DNA of 64,000 nucleotides from Segatella copri. Lineage in GTDB: Bacteria; Bacteroidota; Bacteroidia; Bacteroidales; Bacteroidaceae. The notes under the pieces were generated by a model, which saw only the letters and a list, made by a program, of their open reading frames with translations, was not told the origin of the DNA and ran no database searches. The stretch covers positions 3,061,501 to 3,125,500 of the forward strand of contig NZ_JAPDUW010000001.1 in the NCBI RefSeq assembly GCF_026015295.1, read 5' to 3'. The position numbers were made by a program, and so were the translations under genes. This document shows, one piece after another, positions 1-10,174 of this stretch (position 1 is its first letter; every line of letters begins with the position of its first letter).

Positions 1-502
1 TGCTATGGCTTGGCGAGATATTGGTTATATGATTAAATCGTTATCTAAATCCAAATTCATCGGTATAATGGATGACCAATATATGTTTGGAAAATTGGAA
101 AGCTACTTAGCTGCTTTTGATGTGACAGAACAGACTGAAGAAGCTGTTGAAAATTGTTATTGCAAACGTGTTAATTATAGATATGGTCTTAGTCTTAAAA
201 ACTACGAAGAGATGAAAGTAAATGTTACAGAAAAGGTTAGGTACAAGAGTTGCTATGAACTATTGGTGGTGCATAAAACTTTTGTGGCTGAGCGTTATTT
301 TCGTTTTCTTGATGTGATTCTTTCCTTGCTTGAAGAAGTGAAGGAAGAGAAATATTGTAAAATTCTATTGGCGCAAATGTCAAAAGAAGAACTTCAAATC
401 CTTAATTGTCAAGCGTTAGTAGATGAAGTATTCCATAAACGTTTAGTTGATGCAGGGATAGACAAACTGCTAGAAAATGAATTTGAAATTATAAACAAAT
501 AA
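1..502 (+). CDS. Hypothetical protein, possibly 5'-truncated by the window edge
   Basis: The reading frame is open to the first complete codon of the window; an ATG at 5 may be the start or an internal methionine, so the protein may be longer than 165 residues. No signal peptide or membrane segment is visible. The sequence is rich in Lys, Glu and Leu and looks all-helical (for example LLEEVKEEKYCKILLAQ). No family is recognised. It ends 21 bp before the secreted leucine-rich-repeat gene on the same strand, so the two may be co-transcribed. Confidence 0.6.
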   Translation, partial: AMAWRDIGYMIKSLSKSKFIGIMDDQYMFGKLESYLAAFDVTEQTEEAVENCYCKRVNYRYGLSLKNYEEMKVNVTEKVRYKSCYELLVVHKTFVAERYFRFLDVILSLLEEVKEEKYCKILLAQMSKEELQILNCQALVDEVFHKRLVDAGIDKLLENEFEIINK

Positions 503-523
503 TAATAATTTAAACCTAAGGGT

Positions 524-2455
524 ATGAAACAATTTAATTTCTCAAGACTTTTCTTAGTCTTATGGATGTTGCTTTGCAACGTCTTTGTTTTCGCTGATGA
601 CTTGATTACAGAGCAAGTTGTGGTTAATGTGGAAGAGCCGGGTACTTTGCCTGATAAGATTTCTGATGCGGATAAAGACCGTATTACTGATTTGAAAATA
701 ATAGGTGAATTGAATGGAACCGATGTTCGTTTTGTTCGTGAGATGGCAGGGGCTGATTTTTATAATAAAAAAACAGCAGGAAATTTGTGTCGATTAGACA
801 TGACAGAGGCAACCTTTGGCGAAGGAGGAGAGGCGTACTGTCGTTCAGAATATGGTTCTTCTGTATCATTAGGCTCGTGGCCTTCTAGTTTGCAATGTGA
901 TTATTTCCTTTCTCATTGTGGCAAGATAGAATATGTAAAATTGGGTGACGGTATAACAAAGATTGGTAATCATGCATTTGAAAAATGCTCTAACTTAACA
1001 GATGTAGAATTGTCTTCAAAGGTTGAAGCGATTGGAAGCGAGGCGTTTTATTATTGTTCATCACTGCAAAAGATAGTGATTCCAAAGAGTGTGAAAACAA
1101 TAGAATTTAGAACCTTTATGGGCTGTGAAAATCTTAAAAAAGTAGAACTTCCTGATGAATTAAATGAAATTTCTAGTCAGGCTTTTAATTATTGCTCGAA
1201 ATTGGATTATATAAAGTTTCCAACAAAATTGGCAAGTATAAGTGAAGATGCATTTAAAAATTGTAATGCTCTTTCTAATATTGATATACCTAGTTTGGAA
1301 TCATGGATGAACATTTCTCAAGATACTCACTGGTGTACAGCAGTACATCTTCTTCTTAATGGTGAAGAAATAACAAATTTAGTAATACCTAATTCAGTGA
1401 AAGTTATAAAAGATAATGCTTTTTATAATTGTGGGTACATTAAAACAATAACATTCCCCAAAACGGTTGAAATAATTAATAATTGGGCTTTTTACGGTTG
1501 TGCATCACTAATATCTGTAGAATTCAACGATGAGATTAATGAACTTGGTTGGGGAGCTTTCTACAATTGTACATCGTTGGAAAATGTGAAATTTCCTGCA
1601 AGATTGAAGACTATAGGGAGTTTTGCTTTTGATAATTGTTCTTCTCTAAAAAAGGCAGTTTTACCAAATGAAATAGAGAAATTAGACCAGGGTGCTTTTG
1701 CAAACTGTTCTTCTCTTTATTATGTATCAATTCCTGAGAGTGTTAATGCTATAGGCAGAGGAGTGTTTTCTGGTTGTGAAAATTTGAAGGCGTTATCATG
1801 TTTTTGGGCAAAGCCAATAGCAATAAGCCTTGCTGTCTTTGAAGAATTTGATTTTAATAATTGTACATTGTATGTTCCAAATGGTTCATATGACGCCTAT
1901 AGGACAGCTGATGTATGGAAAGATTTTGGTGCTATAAAAACTATTGATAGTGAAGGCCCACAAGAACCAAAAGACCCAGAACCTTGTTCTGCTCCAACCA
2001 TTGCCTATACTTCTGGCAACCTTTCTTTCGAAAGCTCAACACCAGGCGCAGAATACCACTATACCATCAAGGATGCTGATGTGGCAACCGATAAGTATAA
2101 TACCGACGGGAAAGTACTGCTGAATGGTAAGTTGGACATTTCGGTCTATGCGACAGCAGATGGCTATAAGGCATCGGATAAGGCGACGGCAACCCTCTAT
2201 TGGCTCAATGCCGAGGGCGGCGACGATACCAATAACATCAATCTTGTGAAAACAAGAGGGGTAATGGTAACGACGGATAGCGACATTACCATTTCTGGCC
2301 TGAATGATGGAGAGGTGGTAACCTTCTATTCTGTAAACGGCGTGAATCTCGGAAACGCCAAGGCGGTGCAAGGTGTCCTTCATTTCGCTAAGCCGAATGA
2401 AAGCATCGTCATAGCTAAGATAAGGGGTAATGACTTGAAGATAGCTATCAAGTAA
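524..2455 (+). CDS. Secreted BspA-type leucine-rich-repeat surface protein
   Basis: 643 residues with a clear Sec signal peptide (hydrophobic stretch ending near FVFA at residue 24). Residues about 130-450 are repeats of roughly 23 residues of the LRR_5/BspA type, seen as IGNHAFEKCSNLTDVEL, IGSEAFYYCSSLQKIVIP and similar. A small beta-sandwich-like region follows (from CSAPTIAYTSG, near 489), then a C-terminal tail of about 70 residues that resembles a surface-sorting domain of the type IX secretion kind. The family is common in oral and gut Bacteroidales as surface-exposed adhesins. Base composition changes inside the gene: up to about 1960 it is AT-rich, afterwards clearly richer in G and C, suggesting a mosaic origin. 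The substrate or partner is unknown. Confidence 0.85.
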   Translation: MKQFNFSRLFLVLWMLLCNVFVFADDLITEQVVVNVEEPGTLPDKISDADKDRITDLKIIGELNGTDVRFVREMAGADFYNKKTAGNLCRLDMTEATFGEGGEAYCRSEYGSSVSLGSWPSSLQCDYFLSHCGKIEYVKLGDGITKIGNHAFEKCSNLTDVELSSKVEAIGSEAFYYCSSLQKIVIPKSVKTIEFRTFMGCENLKKVELPDELNEISSQAFNYCSKLDYIKFPTKLASISEDAFKNCNALSNIDIPSLESWMNISQDTHWCTAVHLLLNGEEITNLVIPNSVKVIKDNAFYNCGYIKTITFPKTVEIINNWAFYGCASLISVEFNDEINELGWGAFYNCTSLENVKFPARLKTIGSFAFDNCSSLKKAVLPNEIEKLDQGAFANCSSLYYVSIPESVNAIGRGVFSGCENLKALSCFWAKPIAISLAVFEEFDFNNCTLYVPNGSYDAYRTADVWKDFGAIKTIDSEGPQEPKDPEPCSAPTIAYTSGNLSFESSTPGAEYHYTIKDADVATDKYNTDGKVLLNGKLDISVYATADGYKASDKATATLYWLNAEGGDDTNNINLVKTRGVMVTTDSDITISGLNDGEVVTFYSVNGVNLGNAKAVQGVLHFAKPNESIVIAKIRGNDLKIAIK

Positions 2456-2463
2456 TATTTGTG

Positions 2464-2523
2464 TTTGGAAGTCGCAAATTGCGACTTCCAAACTTCTTCA
2501 AGGTCGCAAATTGCGACTTTGAA
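2464..2523. repeat. Two adjacent palindromes with core GTCGCAA-A-TTGCGAC
   Basis: A perfect 14-bp-arm palindrome spans 2464-2492 around a single central A, and a second copy with the same 15-bp core spans about 2497-2523. They lie directly behind the LRR gene and could act as a terminator. The same core recurs at 2876-2890 inside the ORF6N remnant, where it encodes part of the family motif, so the copies may be a spreading repeat rather than only a terminator. Confidence 0.6.
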
Positions 2524-2643
2524 ACCATCCTATTGTATCGTTTGAGGTTCCAATTTGACACCTCAAACAAAAACATTCTAGAAAATCCTTGCTTGTATCC
2601 AATAATAGTTGTATCTTTACCAAAATATTCAAGACCAAAGGAA

Positions 2644-3045
2644 ATGGCAAAGGAAAAGGAATTGGAACAGGTGGAAGGATAGCAATTGTCTGTAGAAAAT
2701 AAAGTGGAGTCTCTGATACGAGTTATCAGAGGACAACAAGTGATGCTTGACCGTGACTTGGCTGAGCTGTATGGAGTAGAAACAAGAAGGTTGAATGAGC
2801 TGTAAAACGTAATATAGAACGTTTCCCTGAAGACTTTATGTTTCAATTGACCCCAAATGAATTTGATAACTTGAAGTCGCAATTTGCGACTTCAAGTTGG
2901 GGCGGTGTAAGAAAACTGCCTTATGCTTTCACAGAGCAAGGAGTTGCCATGCTTAGTGGAGTTTTGAAGTCATCGACTGCTGTTGAAGCAAACATCCGCA
3001 TTATGCGAGCATTCGTATCTATGCGCCATTTTATGGTGAACAATG
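2644..3045 (+). pseudogene. ORF6N-domain protein, broken by a stop and a frameshift
   Basis: The translation matches the ORF6N DNA-binding family known from phages and Bacteroidales islands: [20 protein letters not shown] in one frame, then [33 protein letters not shown] and [11 protein letters not shown] in another. The start MAKEKELEQVEG (ATG at 2644) runs into TAG at 2680. A second break near 2803 is a one-base deletion: after LNE the sequence reads CTGTAAAAC where GCTGTAAAAC would keep the frame. The 3' end is also lost near 3045, before the usual coiled-coil tail. This is a decayed accessory gene. Confidence 0.75.
2868..2898. repeat. 31-bp palindrome inside the ORF6N remnant
   Basis: Perfect inverted repeat with 15-bp arms around T2883, core GTCGCAATTTGCGAC. 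It encodes the LKSQFATS part of the ORF6N family motif and matches the intergenic palindromes at 2464-2523. Confidence 0.6.
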
Positions 3046-3109
3046 TGGCGTTTTATCTCTTTAATGAAAAAGTTCCAAGTGGGAGAAAGGCCACTTGGAA
3101 CTTGACGTA

Positions 3110-4651
3110 TTATTTTCTTTTTTCCTTGAAGAACTTCTCGAAGAAGTCCATTTGCTTTTGATTTTGAACAGGACCCAAATGCAGTCCTTCCTTCATAATC
3201 ATCACCGTTGGTTTACCTTCCTGGTAGGTAGTCCAGAAAGGAAGGCTATTCCCGTTTGGATTGCCTGTCTTGGTAAAGTTGATCCAGTAGCGTGACATGA
3301 TTTGCTCCATGTGCTGCTCCGTCTCGGTCATCTTTCCTGGGCCAAACTTATAGCCATAGATGAATGGCATCTCTGCCACATGGCTGGCTCCTCCCTTGCG
3401 GCTTTTCACGATGGTGTTCTCTGAGTCTTGGTCAAAGTAATACATATACACCTTGCCCTTGCCGGTCTTGCTCTGCAGGTTAGCCCAGGCATACGTTCCC
3501 CATGCAAAGGAGCCATCACGGAAAATGTCGGATTGGGCGAAGTAGGTTTCTTCCTCTGTCTTGGCAGGATAGAGACTGAGAACCTGGTCTGCCCAGCTTC
3601 CATATATCTCATGGATTCTTTTCTCATAGTCACTTACACTGACAGGGCGGCTAAACATACTTCCTTCGTCGCTGTTGGTTCCTATGATGACATTTACATC
3701 ATTGTAGTTTCCCTTTTCATAGAGCTTATACTGGTCATCGGTGATGGAGTAGCCGTCAACGTTTGGCCAGAAGGACTCAAAGTCGGTATTCTTCACGATG
3801 TCCATAGCAGGAACTTTTCTTAGCTGCTTCAAGTTCTTAGCCTTGAGTCTCTTTTGAAGGAGAAGTCCACCTGCTTCTGCCGCTTTGGTGGTGAGCATGG
3901 CAGTGTTACCATTTCTGCTTTCACCCACAGGCCAGAAGGAGCTACCACTTTCGCTGATGGCTCCTCGGAAGAGTCCCTTGGCAAGGGGAGAGGCGCATAG
4001 TATACTTACCGAGATACCACCGGCAGATTCTCCTGCAATGGTAATCTTGTCAGGGTCTCCGCCGAAGGCAGCGATATTGTCGTGAATCCATTTTAAGGCC
4101 ATCACTTGATCAAGGATACCATAGTTACCAGATATGTTCTTGCCTGATTCCTTACTCAGCTCTGGATGTGCCATGAATCCCAAGGCTCCCAAGCGGTATT
4201 CTATACTGCAATAGATGATGCCTTCCTTGACAAAGCTTTCCTGAGTTCCACTGTAGGAGCCAGTAAGAAAGGCTCCTCCATGAATCATCACAAATACAGG
4301 GAGTTTGTCATTCTTGCTCTTGGCTGGCGTTTCCACACTGAGGTATAGGCAGTCCTCGCTCATGCCCTGCTCACCACCATTTTGGTTAGGGTCGATGGGC
4401 TGTGGTGGACGGTCTCTCCATTTGTCTGCTTTGAATACTCCCTTCCAAGGCTTCTTGCTCACTGGGACTTTCCATCTGAGGTTGCCCACTGGTGCTTCTG
4501 CGTATGGGATTCCCTTGTATAGGGCGAATCCTTCATGTTCCACACCTTCAATTTCTCCTTGCTCCACCGTTGTTCTTAGCAGTTGGGCGTTAGCTGCCGA
4601 TAGGCAAAAGAGTGTCAGGGCAGCTGTCAGTAGATGTCTTTTCAATTTCAT
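3110..4651 (-). CDS. Secreted type-B carboxylesterase
   Basis: 513 residues with a Sec signal peptide (residues 1-22, ending SAANA). Family hallmarks are in order: the EDCLYLSV motif at 99-106, the oxyanion-hole HGGAF at 124-128, and nucleophile Ser209 in GESAGG. A glutamate in [10 protein letters not shown] and a histidine in [11 protein letters not shown] complete the triad. Length is normal for the family. Such periplasmic esterases hydrolyse carboxylic esters; in Bacteroidales they often de-esterify dietary glycans, but no glycan-utilisation genes adjoin it here. It stands alone, converging on the ORF6N remnant. Confidence 0.88.
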   Translation of the reverse strand: MKLKRHLLTAALTLFCLSAANAQLLRTTVEQGEIEGVEHEGFALYKGIPYAEAPVGNLRWKVPVSKKPWKGVFKADKWRDRPPQPIDPNQNGGEQGMSEDCLYLSVETPAKSKNDKLPVFVMIHGGAFLTGSYSGTQESFVKEGIIYCSIEYRLGALGFMAHPELSKESGKNISGNYGILDQVMALKWIHDNIAAFGGDPDKITIAGESAGGISVSILCASPLAKGLFRGAISESGSSFWPVGESRNGNTAMLTTKAAEAGGLLLQKRLKAKNLKQLRKVPAMDIVKNTDFESFWPNVDGYSITDDQYKLYEKGNYNDVNVIIGTNSDEGSMFSRPVSVSDYEKRIHEIYGSWADQVLSLYPAKTEEETYFAQSDIFRDGSFAWGTYAWANLQSKTGKGKVYMYYFDQDSENTIVKSRKGGASHVAEMPFIYGYKFGPGKMTETEQHMEQIMSRYWINFTKTGNPNGNSLPFWTTYQEGKPTVMIMKEGLHLGPVQNQKQMDFFEKFFKEKRK

Positions 4652-5150
4652 TTCTGGTTATTCCATTAATTCCGCAACACTATTATTGATTAAACTTTTT
4701 AAGCGCCTGAGCAACAAAAAGTTACTCTGGATTTTGCTATGTCAGAATTTTCACTTATCTTAATGTTGCGAAAAGAAAACAAGCAAAACTCTGATATGGC
4801 ATGGCAAAGATACAAATTAAATCTGAGAAACTCACTCCTTTTGGAGGAATATTTTCGGGTCATGGAGCAATTTGACTCCATATTGTCTTCTGTAATCGAC
4901 TCCACCCTCATAATTTCACTACTCATTGGATGAACCATCTTTCGCTTCATCCGACACTTCGCACTTCTCGCCAGTGTTGGGGAGAATAGATGATCGAGCT
5001 TTTTCTTATTGTGATTCCTTGGAGAGTGTTAGTTTTTCGTCAGTGCTTAAAATTATCAGGTAAAGATATTCCGCCAAAACCACCACTAAATGGGTGATAT
5101 AGGCTAGTTTGGGAGCTGTAATTAAAAATTAACCCCTAAAAAACTGCAAA
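4652..5150. other. Gene-free stretch of about 500 bp
   Basis: It holds the upstream region of the carboxylesterase (minus strand) and of the acetyltransferase (plus strand). Short open frames are present but have no recognisable family, composition or ribosome-binding site, and none is called. No tRNA or clear repeat was seen. Confidence 0.5.
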
Positions 5151-5195
5151 AAAAGTAGCAATATTTGGTAATTTGCCAAAATATTGCTACTTTTG
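5151..5195 (+). promoter_or_regulatory. Promoter overlapped by a 16-bp-arm inverted repeat
   Basis: TTTG at 5164-5167 and TACTTTTG at 5188-5195 are separated by 20 bp, matching the Bacteroidetes -33/-7 pattern. Perfect inverted arms at 5151-5166 and 5179-5194 cover both promoter elements, which suggests a repressor site or a DNA hairpin. It drives the acetyltransferase gene whose ATG is at 5228. Confidence 0.65.
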
Positions 5196-5227
5196 CATTT
5201 ATAATATTGCAAACTAGTTTGAAAATC

Positions 5228-6379
5228 ATGTCATTAATAGAAATTAAAAAGGTCGAAACAAAGAAGGACTTGAAGACGTTCATCGACTTCCATTACGACC
5301 TCTACGAAGGCAACGAATATGATGTGCCTAATCTTTTCAGCGACGACATGAATACTCTGAGCAAGGACAAGAACGCAGCGTTCGAGTTCTGCGAGGCGGA
5401 GTATTTTCTTGCCTATAAGGACGGCAAGCTGGCAGGTCGCGTCGCTGCCATTATCAATCATAAGGCAAACAATAAATGGGGCAGGAAATCGGTCCGTTTC
5501 GGCTGGATTGATTTCATTGACGACCGCGAGGTTTCCAAGGCTCTTCTCGATGCTGTAGAGAAATACGGTAAGGAGAAGGGAATGGAAGATATTGTAGGTC
5601 CGCTGGGTTTTACCGATATGGATCCGGAAGGCATGCTTACCTGGGGCTTTGACCAGCTAGGCACCATGCCTACCATTTATAATTATTCATATTATCCGGA
5701 GCACATTGAGGCTCTGGAGGGTTTTACCGTAGATAATAAGTATGTAGAGTATAAACTGATGGTGCCAGATACCATCCCGGAGAAATATTCCAAGATAGCG
5801 GCGATGATAGAGAAAAGATACAATCTCCATGTCCGCAAACTTACCCGTAAGGATATTTATCAGGGCGGATACGGACAGAAGATTTTCGACCTCATCAATG
5901 ATACATACAAGCATCTCTATGGTTATTCCGAACTTTCACAGAAGCAGATAGACCAGTACATCAAGATGTATCTGTCTTTGCTCGACCTGAACTTTGTAAC
6001 AGCCATAGAAGACTGGACTACCGAGGATCATAAGATGATAGGTATCGGTATTACGATGCCTTCCCTTTCCAGAGCTCTGCAGAAGTGTCATAGGGGCAGG
6101 CTGCTTCCTTTTGGCTGGTGGCATCTGCTGCGCGCCATCAAGTTCCATAAAACCAAGATTGTCGACCTTCTGCTCATCGGTATCCAGCCGGAATACCGTG
6201 CTAAGGGTGCCAATGCGCTGCTCTTTGCCGACCTGATTCCTATCTATCAGAAGTATGGAATCGAGTGGGGAGAAACACAGGTGGAAATGGAAGATAATGC
6301 TGCCGTGCAGGGACAATGGGGCGTCTTGGATCCAGTCCTTCACAAGCGCCGCAACTGCTATATTAAGAGTATCAGGTAA
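5228..6379 (+). CDS. GNAT-family N-acetyltransferase
   Basis: 383 residues from ATG 5228 (MSLIEIKKVETKKD). An upstream TTG at 5165 extends the frame but lies inside the promoter and is rejected. The C-terminal half has acetyltransferase character: VDLLLIGIQPEYRAKGANALL fits the acetyl-CoA-binding beta4-alpha3 segment (consensus V-x-P-x-[FY]-[QR]-x-x-G). The N-terminal segment FDYHYDLY-like FIDFHYDLYEGNEYDVPNL is typical of a Bacteroidetes family of about 380 residues. The substrate is unknown. It is probably cytosolic and monocistronic, lying 99 bp upstream of parE. Confidence 0.75.
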   Translation: MSLIEIKKVETKKDLKTFIDFHYDLYEGNEYDVPNLFSDDMNTLSKDKNAAFEFCEAEYFLAYKDGKLAGRVAAIINHKANNKWGRKSVRFGWIDFIDDREVSKALLDAVEKYGKEKGMEDIVGPLGFTDMDPEGMLTWGFDQLGTMPTIYNYSYYPEHIEALEGFTVDNKYVEYKLMVPDTIPEKYSKIAAMIEKRYNLHVRKLTRKDIYQGGYGQKIFDLINDTYKHLYGYSELSQKQIDQYIKMYLSLLDLNFVTAIEDWTTEDHKMIGIGITMPSLSRALQKCHRGRLLPFGWWHLLRAIKFHKTKIVDLLLIGIQPEYRAKGANALLFADLIPIYQKYGIEWGETQVEMEDNAAVQGQWGVLDPVLHKRRNCYIKSIR

Positions 6380-6478
6380 ATAGTAATTGTTGTGTTGGCA
6401 ATTATCTGATAAACAGAATATTGCAACATCATTTGCTATGTTATAAGAAAATAAATAAGAATAACTAAGGAGGAAATC

Positions 6479-8488
6479 ATGTCTGAAGATAAAAACTTAG
6501 GTAACAGCGAATTGAATGCCGCTGATGAGCTTACCAATGCCCCTCAGGAGCAGCAGCCGGTAGAATATACTGATGATAACATCCGCCACTTGAGCGATAT
6601 GGAGCATGTGCGTACCCGTCCGGGTATGTACATCGGCCGTCTGGGAGATGGAAATCTGCCGGAAGATGGTATTTATGTGCTCTTGAAGGAGGTGGTAGAC
6701 AACTCTATCGATGAATTCAAGATGGGCGCAGGTGCCCGTCTGGAAATCGATATCGAGGACAATCTGCGTGTCAGCGTGCGCGACTATGGCCGTGGTATTC
6801 CTCAGGGCAAGCTCGTTGAGGCTGTAAGTGTGCTGAATACCGGTGGTAAGTACGACAGCAAGGCGTTCAAGAAGAGCGTCGGTCTGAACGGTGTGGGTGT
6901 GAAGGCGGTCAATGCCCTCAGTTCCCACTTCGAAGTAAAGTCGTACCGCGACGGAAAGGTGCGCCATCTGAAGTTTGAGAAAGGTATTCTGAAGAGCGAC
7001 ACGATGGAAGATACTGAGGACGAGAACGGTACCTTTATCTTCTTCGAGCCGGATAATACCCTGTTCAAGAACTATTCCTTCCACGATGATTTCGTGGAAA
7101 CGATGCTCCGCAACTATACTTATCTGAACACCGGACTCACCATCATGCACAATGGCCGCCGCATCTTGAGCCGCCATGGTCTGCAGGATTTGCTGAGCGA
7201 TAATATGACCAATGAAGGTCTCTACGACATCGTCCACATGAAGGGCGAGGACATCGAGATTGCCTTCACCCATACCAACCAGTATGGCGAGGAGTATTAT
7301 TCCTTCGTCAACGGTCAGCACACCACCCAGGGAGGTACGCATCAGAGTGCCTTCAAGGAGCATATAGCCAAAACTATCAAGGAGTTCTACGGCAAGTATG
7401 AGTATGCAGACATCCGAAACGGACTGGTGGCTGCCATTGCCATCAACGTAGAAGAACCGGTCTTCGAGAGTCAGACCAAGATTAAGCTCGGAAGTACTAC
7501 GATGACGCCGAATGGTGGCGAAACCATCAATAAGTATGTGGGCGATTTCCTGAAGAAGGAAGTAGACAACTATCTCCATATCCACAAGGATGTGGCTGAG
7601 ATTCTGGAGAACAAGATCAAGGAGAGTGAGCGCGAGCGCAAGGCGATGGCGGGCGTTACCAAACTCGCCCGTGAGCGTGCCAAGAAGGCGAATCTCCACA
7701 ACCGCAAGCTCCGAGACTGCCGCATCCATTTCAGCGACGCCAAGAACGAGCGCAAGGAGGAGAGTTCTATCTTCATCACCGAGGGCGATTCTGCCAGCGG
7801 AAGCATCACCAAGAGCCGCGATGTGAATACCCAGGCGGTGTTCTCTCTGCGTGGTAAACCGCTCAACAGTTTCGGTCTTACCAAGAAGGTGGTTTATGAG
7901 AACGAGGAGTTCAATCTGCTTCAGGCGGCTCTCGATATAGAGGACGGCTTGGATTCTTTGCGTTACAACAAGGTGATTGTGGCAACCGATGCGGATGTCG
8001 ACGGAATGCACATCCGCCTGCTCATCATCACCTTCTTCCTTCAGTTCTTCCCAGATCTCATCAAGAAGGGCCATGTCTACGTGCTTCAGACCCCATTGTT
8101 CCGAGTGCGCAACAAGCGAACCAAGATCAAGAACAAGCAGGCGGTGGCTGATGCGGATGCGAAACTGGGAAGCAAGGAGAAAAAGAGCGATTTCATCACG
8201 CATTACTGTTACAGCGATGAGGAGCGCCAGCAGGCGATTCGCGATTTGGGCCCTGATCCTGAAATCACCCGATTCAAAGGATTGGGAGAGATTTCGCCTG
8301 ATGAATTCGCCCATTTCATCGGTCCTGACATGCGATTGGAGCAGGTTACGCTGCATAAAACCGATCAGGTGCAGAAACTGCTGGAATATTATATGGGTAA
8401 GAACACGATGGAGCGCCAGAACTTCATCATCGAAAATCTGGTGATAGAAGAGGATATTCCGGAGGAAGACTCAGCACCGCTGGATTAA
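6479..8488 (+). CDS. parE: DNA topoisomerase IV subunit B
   Basis: 669 residues, preceded by a strong site (AAGGAGG at 6468). The GHKL ATPase domain shows [15 protein letters not shown] and [14 protein letters not shown]. The TOPRIM domain shows EGDSASGS and [10 protein letters not shown], whose acidic residues bind Mg2+. The C-terminal motif RFKGLGEI and the final [14 protein letters not shown] are typical of the GyrB/ParE family. The length, without a long GyrB-type insertion, favours ParE over GyrB. It would pair with ParC, which is not in this window, to decatenate replicated chromosomes. The S41 protease gene follows 34 bp later. Confidence 0.9.
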   Translation: MSEDKNLGNSELNAADELTNAPQEQQPVEYTDDNIRHLSDMEHVRTRPGMYIGRLGDGNLPEDGIYVLLKEVVDNSIDEFKMGAGARLEIDIEDNLRVSVRDYGRGIPQGKLVEAVSVLNTGGKYDSKAFKKSVGLNGVGVKAVNALSSHFEVKSYRDGKVRHLKFEKGILKSDTMEDTEDENGTFIFFEPDNTLFKNYSFHDDFVETMLRNYTYLNTGLTIMHNGRRILSRHGLQDLLSDNMTNEGLYDIVHMKGEDIEIAFTHTNQYGEEYYSFVNGQHTTQGGTHQSAFKEHIAKTIKEFYGKYEYADIRNGLVAAIAINVEEPVFESQTKIKLGSTTMTPNGGETINKYVGDFLKKEVDNYLHIHKDVAEILENKIKESERERKAMAGVTKLARERAKKANLHNRKLRDCRIHFSDAKNERKEESSIFITEGDSASGSITKSRDVNTQAVFSLRGKPLNSFGLTKKVVYENEEFNLLQAALDIEDGLDSLRYNKVIVATDADVDGMHIRLLIITFFLQFFPDLIKKGHVYVLQTPLFRVRNKRTKIKNKQAVADADAKLGSKEKKSDFITHYCYSDEERQQAIRDLGPDPEITRFKGLGEISPDEFAHFIGPDMRLEQVTLHKTDQVQKLLEYYMGKNTMERQNFIIENLVIEEDIPEEDSAPLD

Positions 8489-8490
8489 AT

Positions 8491-8514
8491 GAAGTGAAGA
8501 GTGAAGAACGAAGT
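8491..8514 (+). repeat. GTGAAGA-type repeat, short copy 1
   Basis: GAAGTGAAGAGTGAAGAACG followed by AAGT lies between the parE stop and the S41 protease start. It matches the 5' half of the element inside the WbqC and M16 genes and is in the sense direction. Confidence 0.65.
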
Positions 8515-8522
8515 TTAAAAAA

Positions 8523-10106
8523 ATGAAGAAATATCTATTCTTAGCACTGGTAGCATTTCTGGCAGTAACTTCTGCCAGTGCCCAGTTGCGTATCAAGATG
8601 GGCAAGAACAGCCCGATAGAGAAGTTGGGAAGGGCTGAAATCGCCATTACCAACCTTTATGTGGATAGTGTGGATGAGAATAAGCTCGTAGAGGACGCCA
8701 TCCGAGGCATGCTCGAAAAGCTCGACCCTCATTCTTCTTACGCTACAGCCAAGGAAACCAAGGCGATGAACGAGCCGCTGAACGGCAGTTTTGATGGCAT
8801 TGGCGTGCAGTTTAACATGGTAGATGATACGCTGCTCGTTATCCAGCCGGTTACGAACGGACCTTCTGAGAAGGTGGGAATCATTGCCGGCGACCGCATT
8901 GTGGCTGTAAACGATACTGCCATTTCGGGCGTTAAGATGAGCAAGGAGGAAATCATGAAGCGCCTTCGTGGTCCTAAGGGAACAACGGTGAACCTTACCA
9001 TTGTGCGCCGTGGCATCAAGGATAAACTCATCTTCAAGGTAAAGCGCGATAAAATTCCGGTAACTACGATGGATGCGGCTTATATGATTCGTCCGGGCAT
9101 CGGATACATCCGATTGGGAAGTTTCGGTCTTACCAGTCATAAAGAGGTTACAATAGCGATGGATTCGCTGAAAAAGAAGGGAATGAAGGACCTTATCTTC
9201 GACCTTGAGGATAATGGCGGAGGCTATCTTCAGGCTGCGGCTCAGATTGCCAACGAGTTCCTGCAGAAGGGCGATCTCATCGTTTATACCAGCGGTCGTG
9301 CTGCGCCTCGTCAGGAATATAAGGCGCAGGCTAACGGTAGATGGCGCAAGGGCAAGGTGGTGGTGCTCACCAATGAGTTTACCGCTTCTGCCGCCGAGAT
9401 TGTTTCCGGAGCCATCCAGGATCAAGACCGTGGCGTAGTGGTTGGTCGCAGAACCTTCGGCAAGGGATTGGTGCAGCGTCCGCTGACCTTCGATGATGGC
9501 AGCGAGATTCGTCTCACCATCGCCCATTACTATACGCCTAGCGGCAGATGTATCCAGAAGCCATATAAGAAAGGTGACAGGTTGGATTATGCGATGGATC
9601 TGGACAAGCGTTACAAGCATGGCGAGTTCACCAATCAGGACAGCATCCATCTTTCAGACAGTCTGAAGTATTATACCTTGCGCAAGCATCGTGTAGTTTA
9701 TGGTGGTGGTGGAATCATGCCAGATTATTTCGTGCCGCTGGATACAACCAAGTACACCAAGATGCACCGTCAGTTGGCTGCCAAGAGCATCGTCATCAAC
9801 CACAGTCTGAAGTTCATCGATGCGCATCGTAAGGAGCTGAAGAGCCAGTATAAGGATTTCGATAAGTTCCTCGCCACCTACGAGGTTCCTTCTTCGCTGA
9901 TAGATGGCATTATCGCCGAGGGCAAGAAGGAGAAGATAGAGCCGAAGGATGAGGCTGAATTAATTCAGACGAAGAAATACCTCGCCCTGCAGCTGAAAGC
10001 CCTTGTAGCGCGAGATATCTGGGATATGAGCCAATACTTCCAGGTTTGGAATGAGACAAACGAGATAGTTCAGCGAGCCGTGCAGCTGCTGACTACGGGG
10101 AAGTAG
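8523..10106 (+). CDS. S41-family C-terminal processing peptidase
   Basis: 527 residues with a Sec signal peptide (1-20, ending SASA). A PDZ domain covers about 85-175 (FDGIGVQF, IIAGDRIVAVNDT). The protease core has catalytic Ser289 in TASAAE and Lys314 in TFGKG, the Ser-Lys dyad of CtpA/Prc-type enzymes with the usual spacing of 25. A C-terminal helical extension follows. It is expected in the periplasm, trimming or degrading envelope proteins. It begins 34 bp after parE across a GTGAAGA repeat, so the two may be co-transcribed. Confidence 0.9.
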   Translation: MKKYLFLALVAFLAVTSASAQLRIKMGKNSPIEKLGRAEIAITNLYVDSVDENKLVEDAIRGMLEKLDPHSSYATAKETKAMNEPLNGSFDGIGVQFNMVDDTLLVIQPVTNGPSEKVGIIAGDRIVAVNDTAISGVKMSKEEIMKRLRGPKGTTVNLTIVRRGIKDKLIFKVKRDKIPVTTMDAAYMIRPGIGYIRLGSFGLTSHKEVTIAMDSLKKKGMKDLIFDLEDNGGGYLQAAAQIANEFLQKGDLIVYTSGRAAPRQEYKAQANGRWRKGKVVVLTNEFTASAAEIVSGAIQDQDRGVVVGRRTFGKGLVQRPLTFDDGSEIRLTIAHYYTPSGRCIQKPYKKGDRLDYAMDLDKRYKHGEFTNQDSIHLSDSLKYYTLRKHRVVYGGGGIMPDYFVPLDTTKYTKMHRQLAAKSIVINHSLKFIDAHRKELKSQYKDFDKFLATYEVPSSLIDGIIAEGKKEKIEPKDEAELIQTKKYLALQLKALVARDIWDMSQYFQVWNETNEIVQRAVQLLTTGK

Positions 10107-10145
10107 TTAAGTGAAGAGTGAAGAACGAAGAGTGAATAATTCAAG
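10107..10145 (+). repeat. GTGAAGA-type repeat, short copy 2
   Basis: Immediately after the S41 protease stop: TTAAGTGAAGAGTGAAGAAC continuing with GAAGAGTGAATAATTCAAG. The start TTAAGTGAAG equals the 5' edge of the long in-gene copies, and the AATTCAA end resembles their 3' part, so this may be an internally deleted copy. Confidence 0.65.
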
Positions 10146-10174
10146 TGCTTTGCTCATGTAACTATAGAAAAAAC

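Noticed and set aside
4739..4933. A 64-codon frame upstream of the acetyltransferase
   Set aside because: No ribosome-binding site, no family and no conserved-looking composition; it lies in the promoter region of the carboxylesterase.
6497..8356. A 619-codon open frame antisense to parE
   Set aside because: It lies wholly opposite the well-supported parE gene, has no family motif and no ribosome-binding site; it reflects codon bias of the sense gene.
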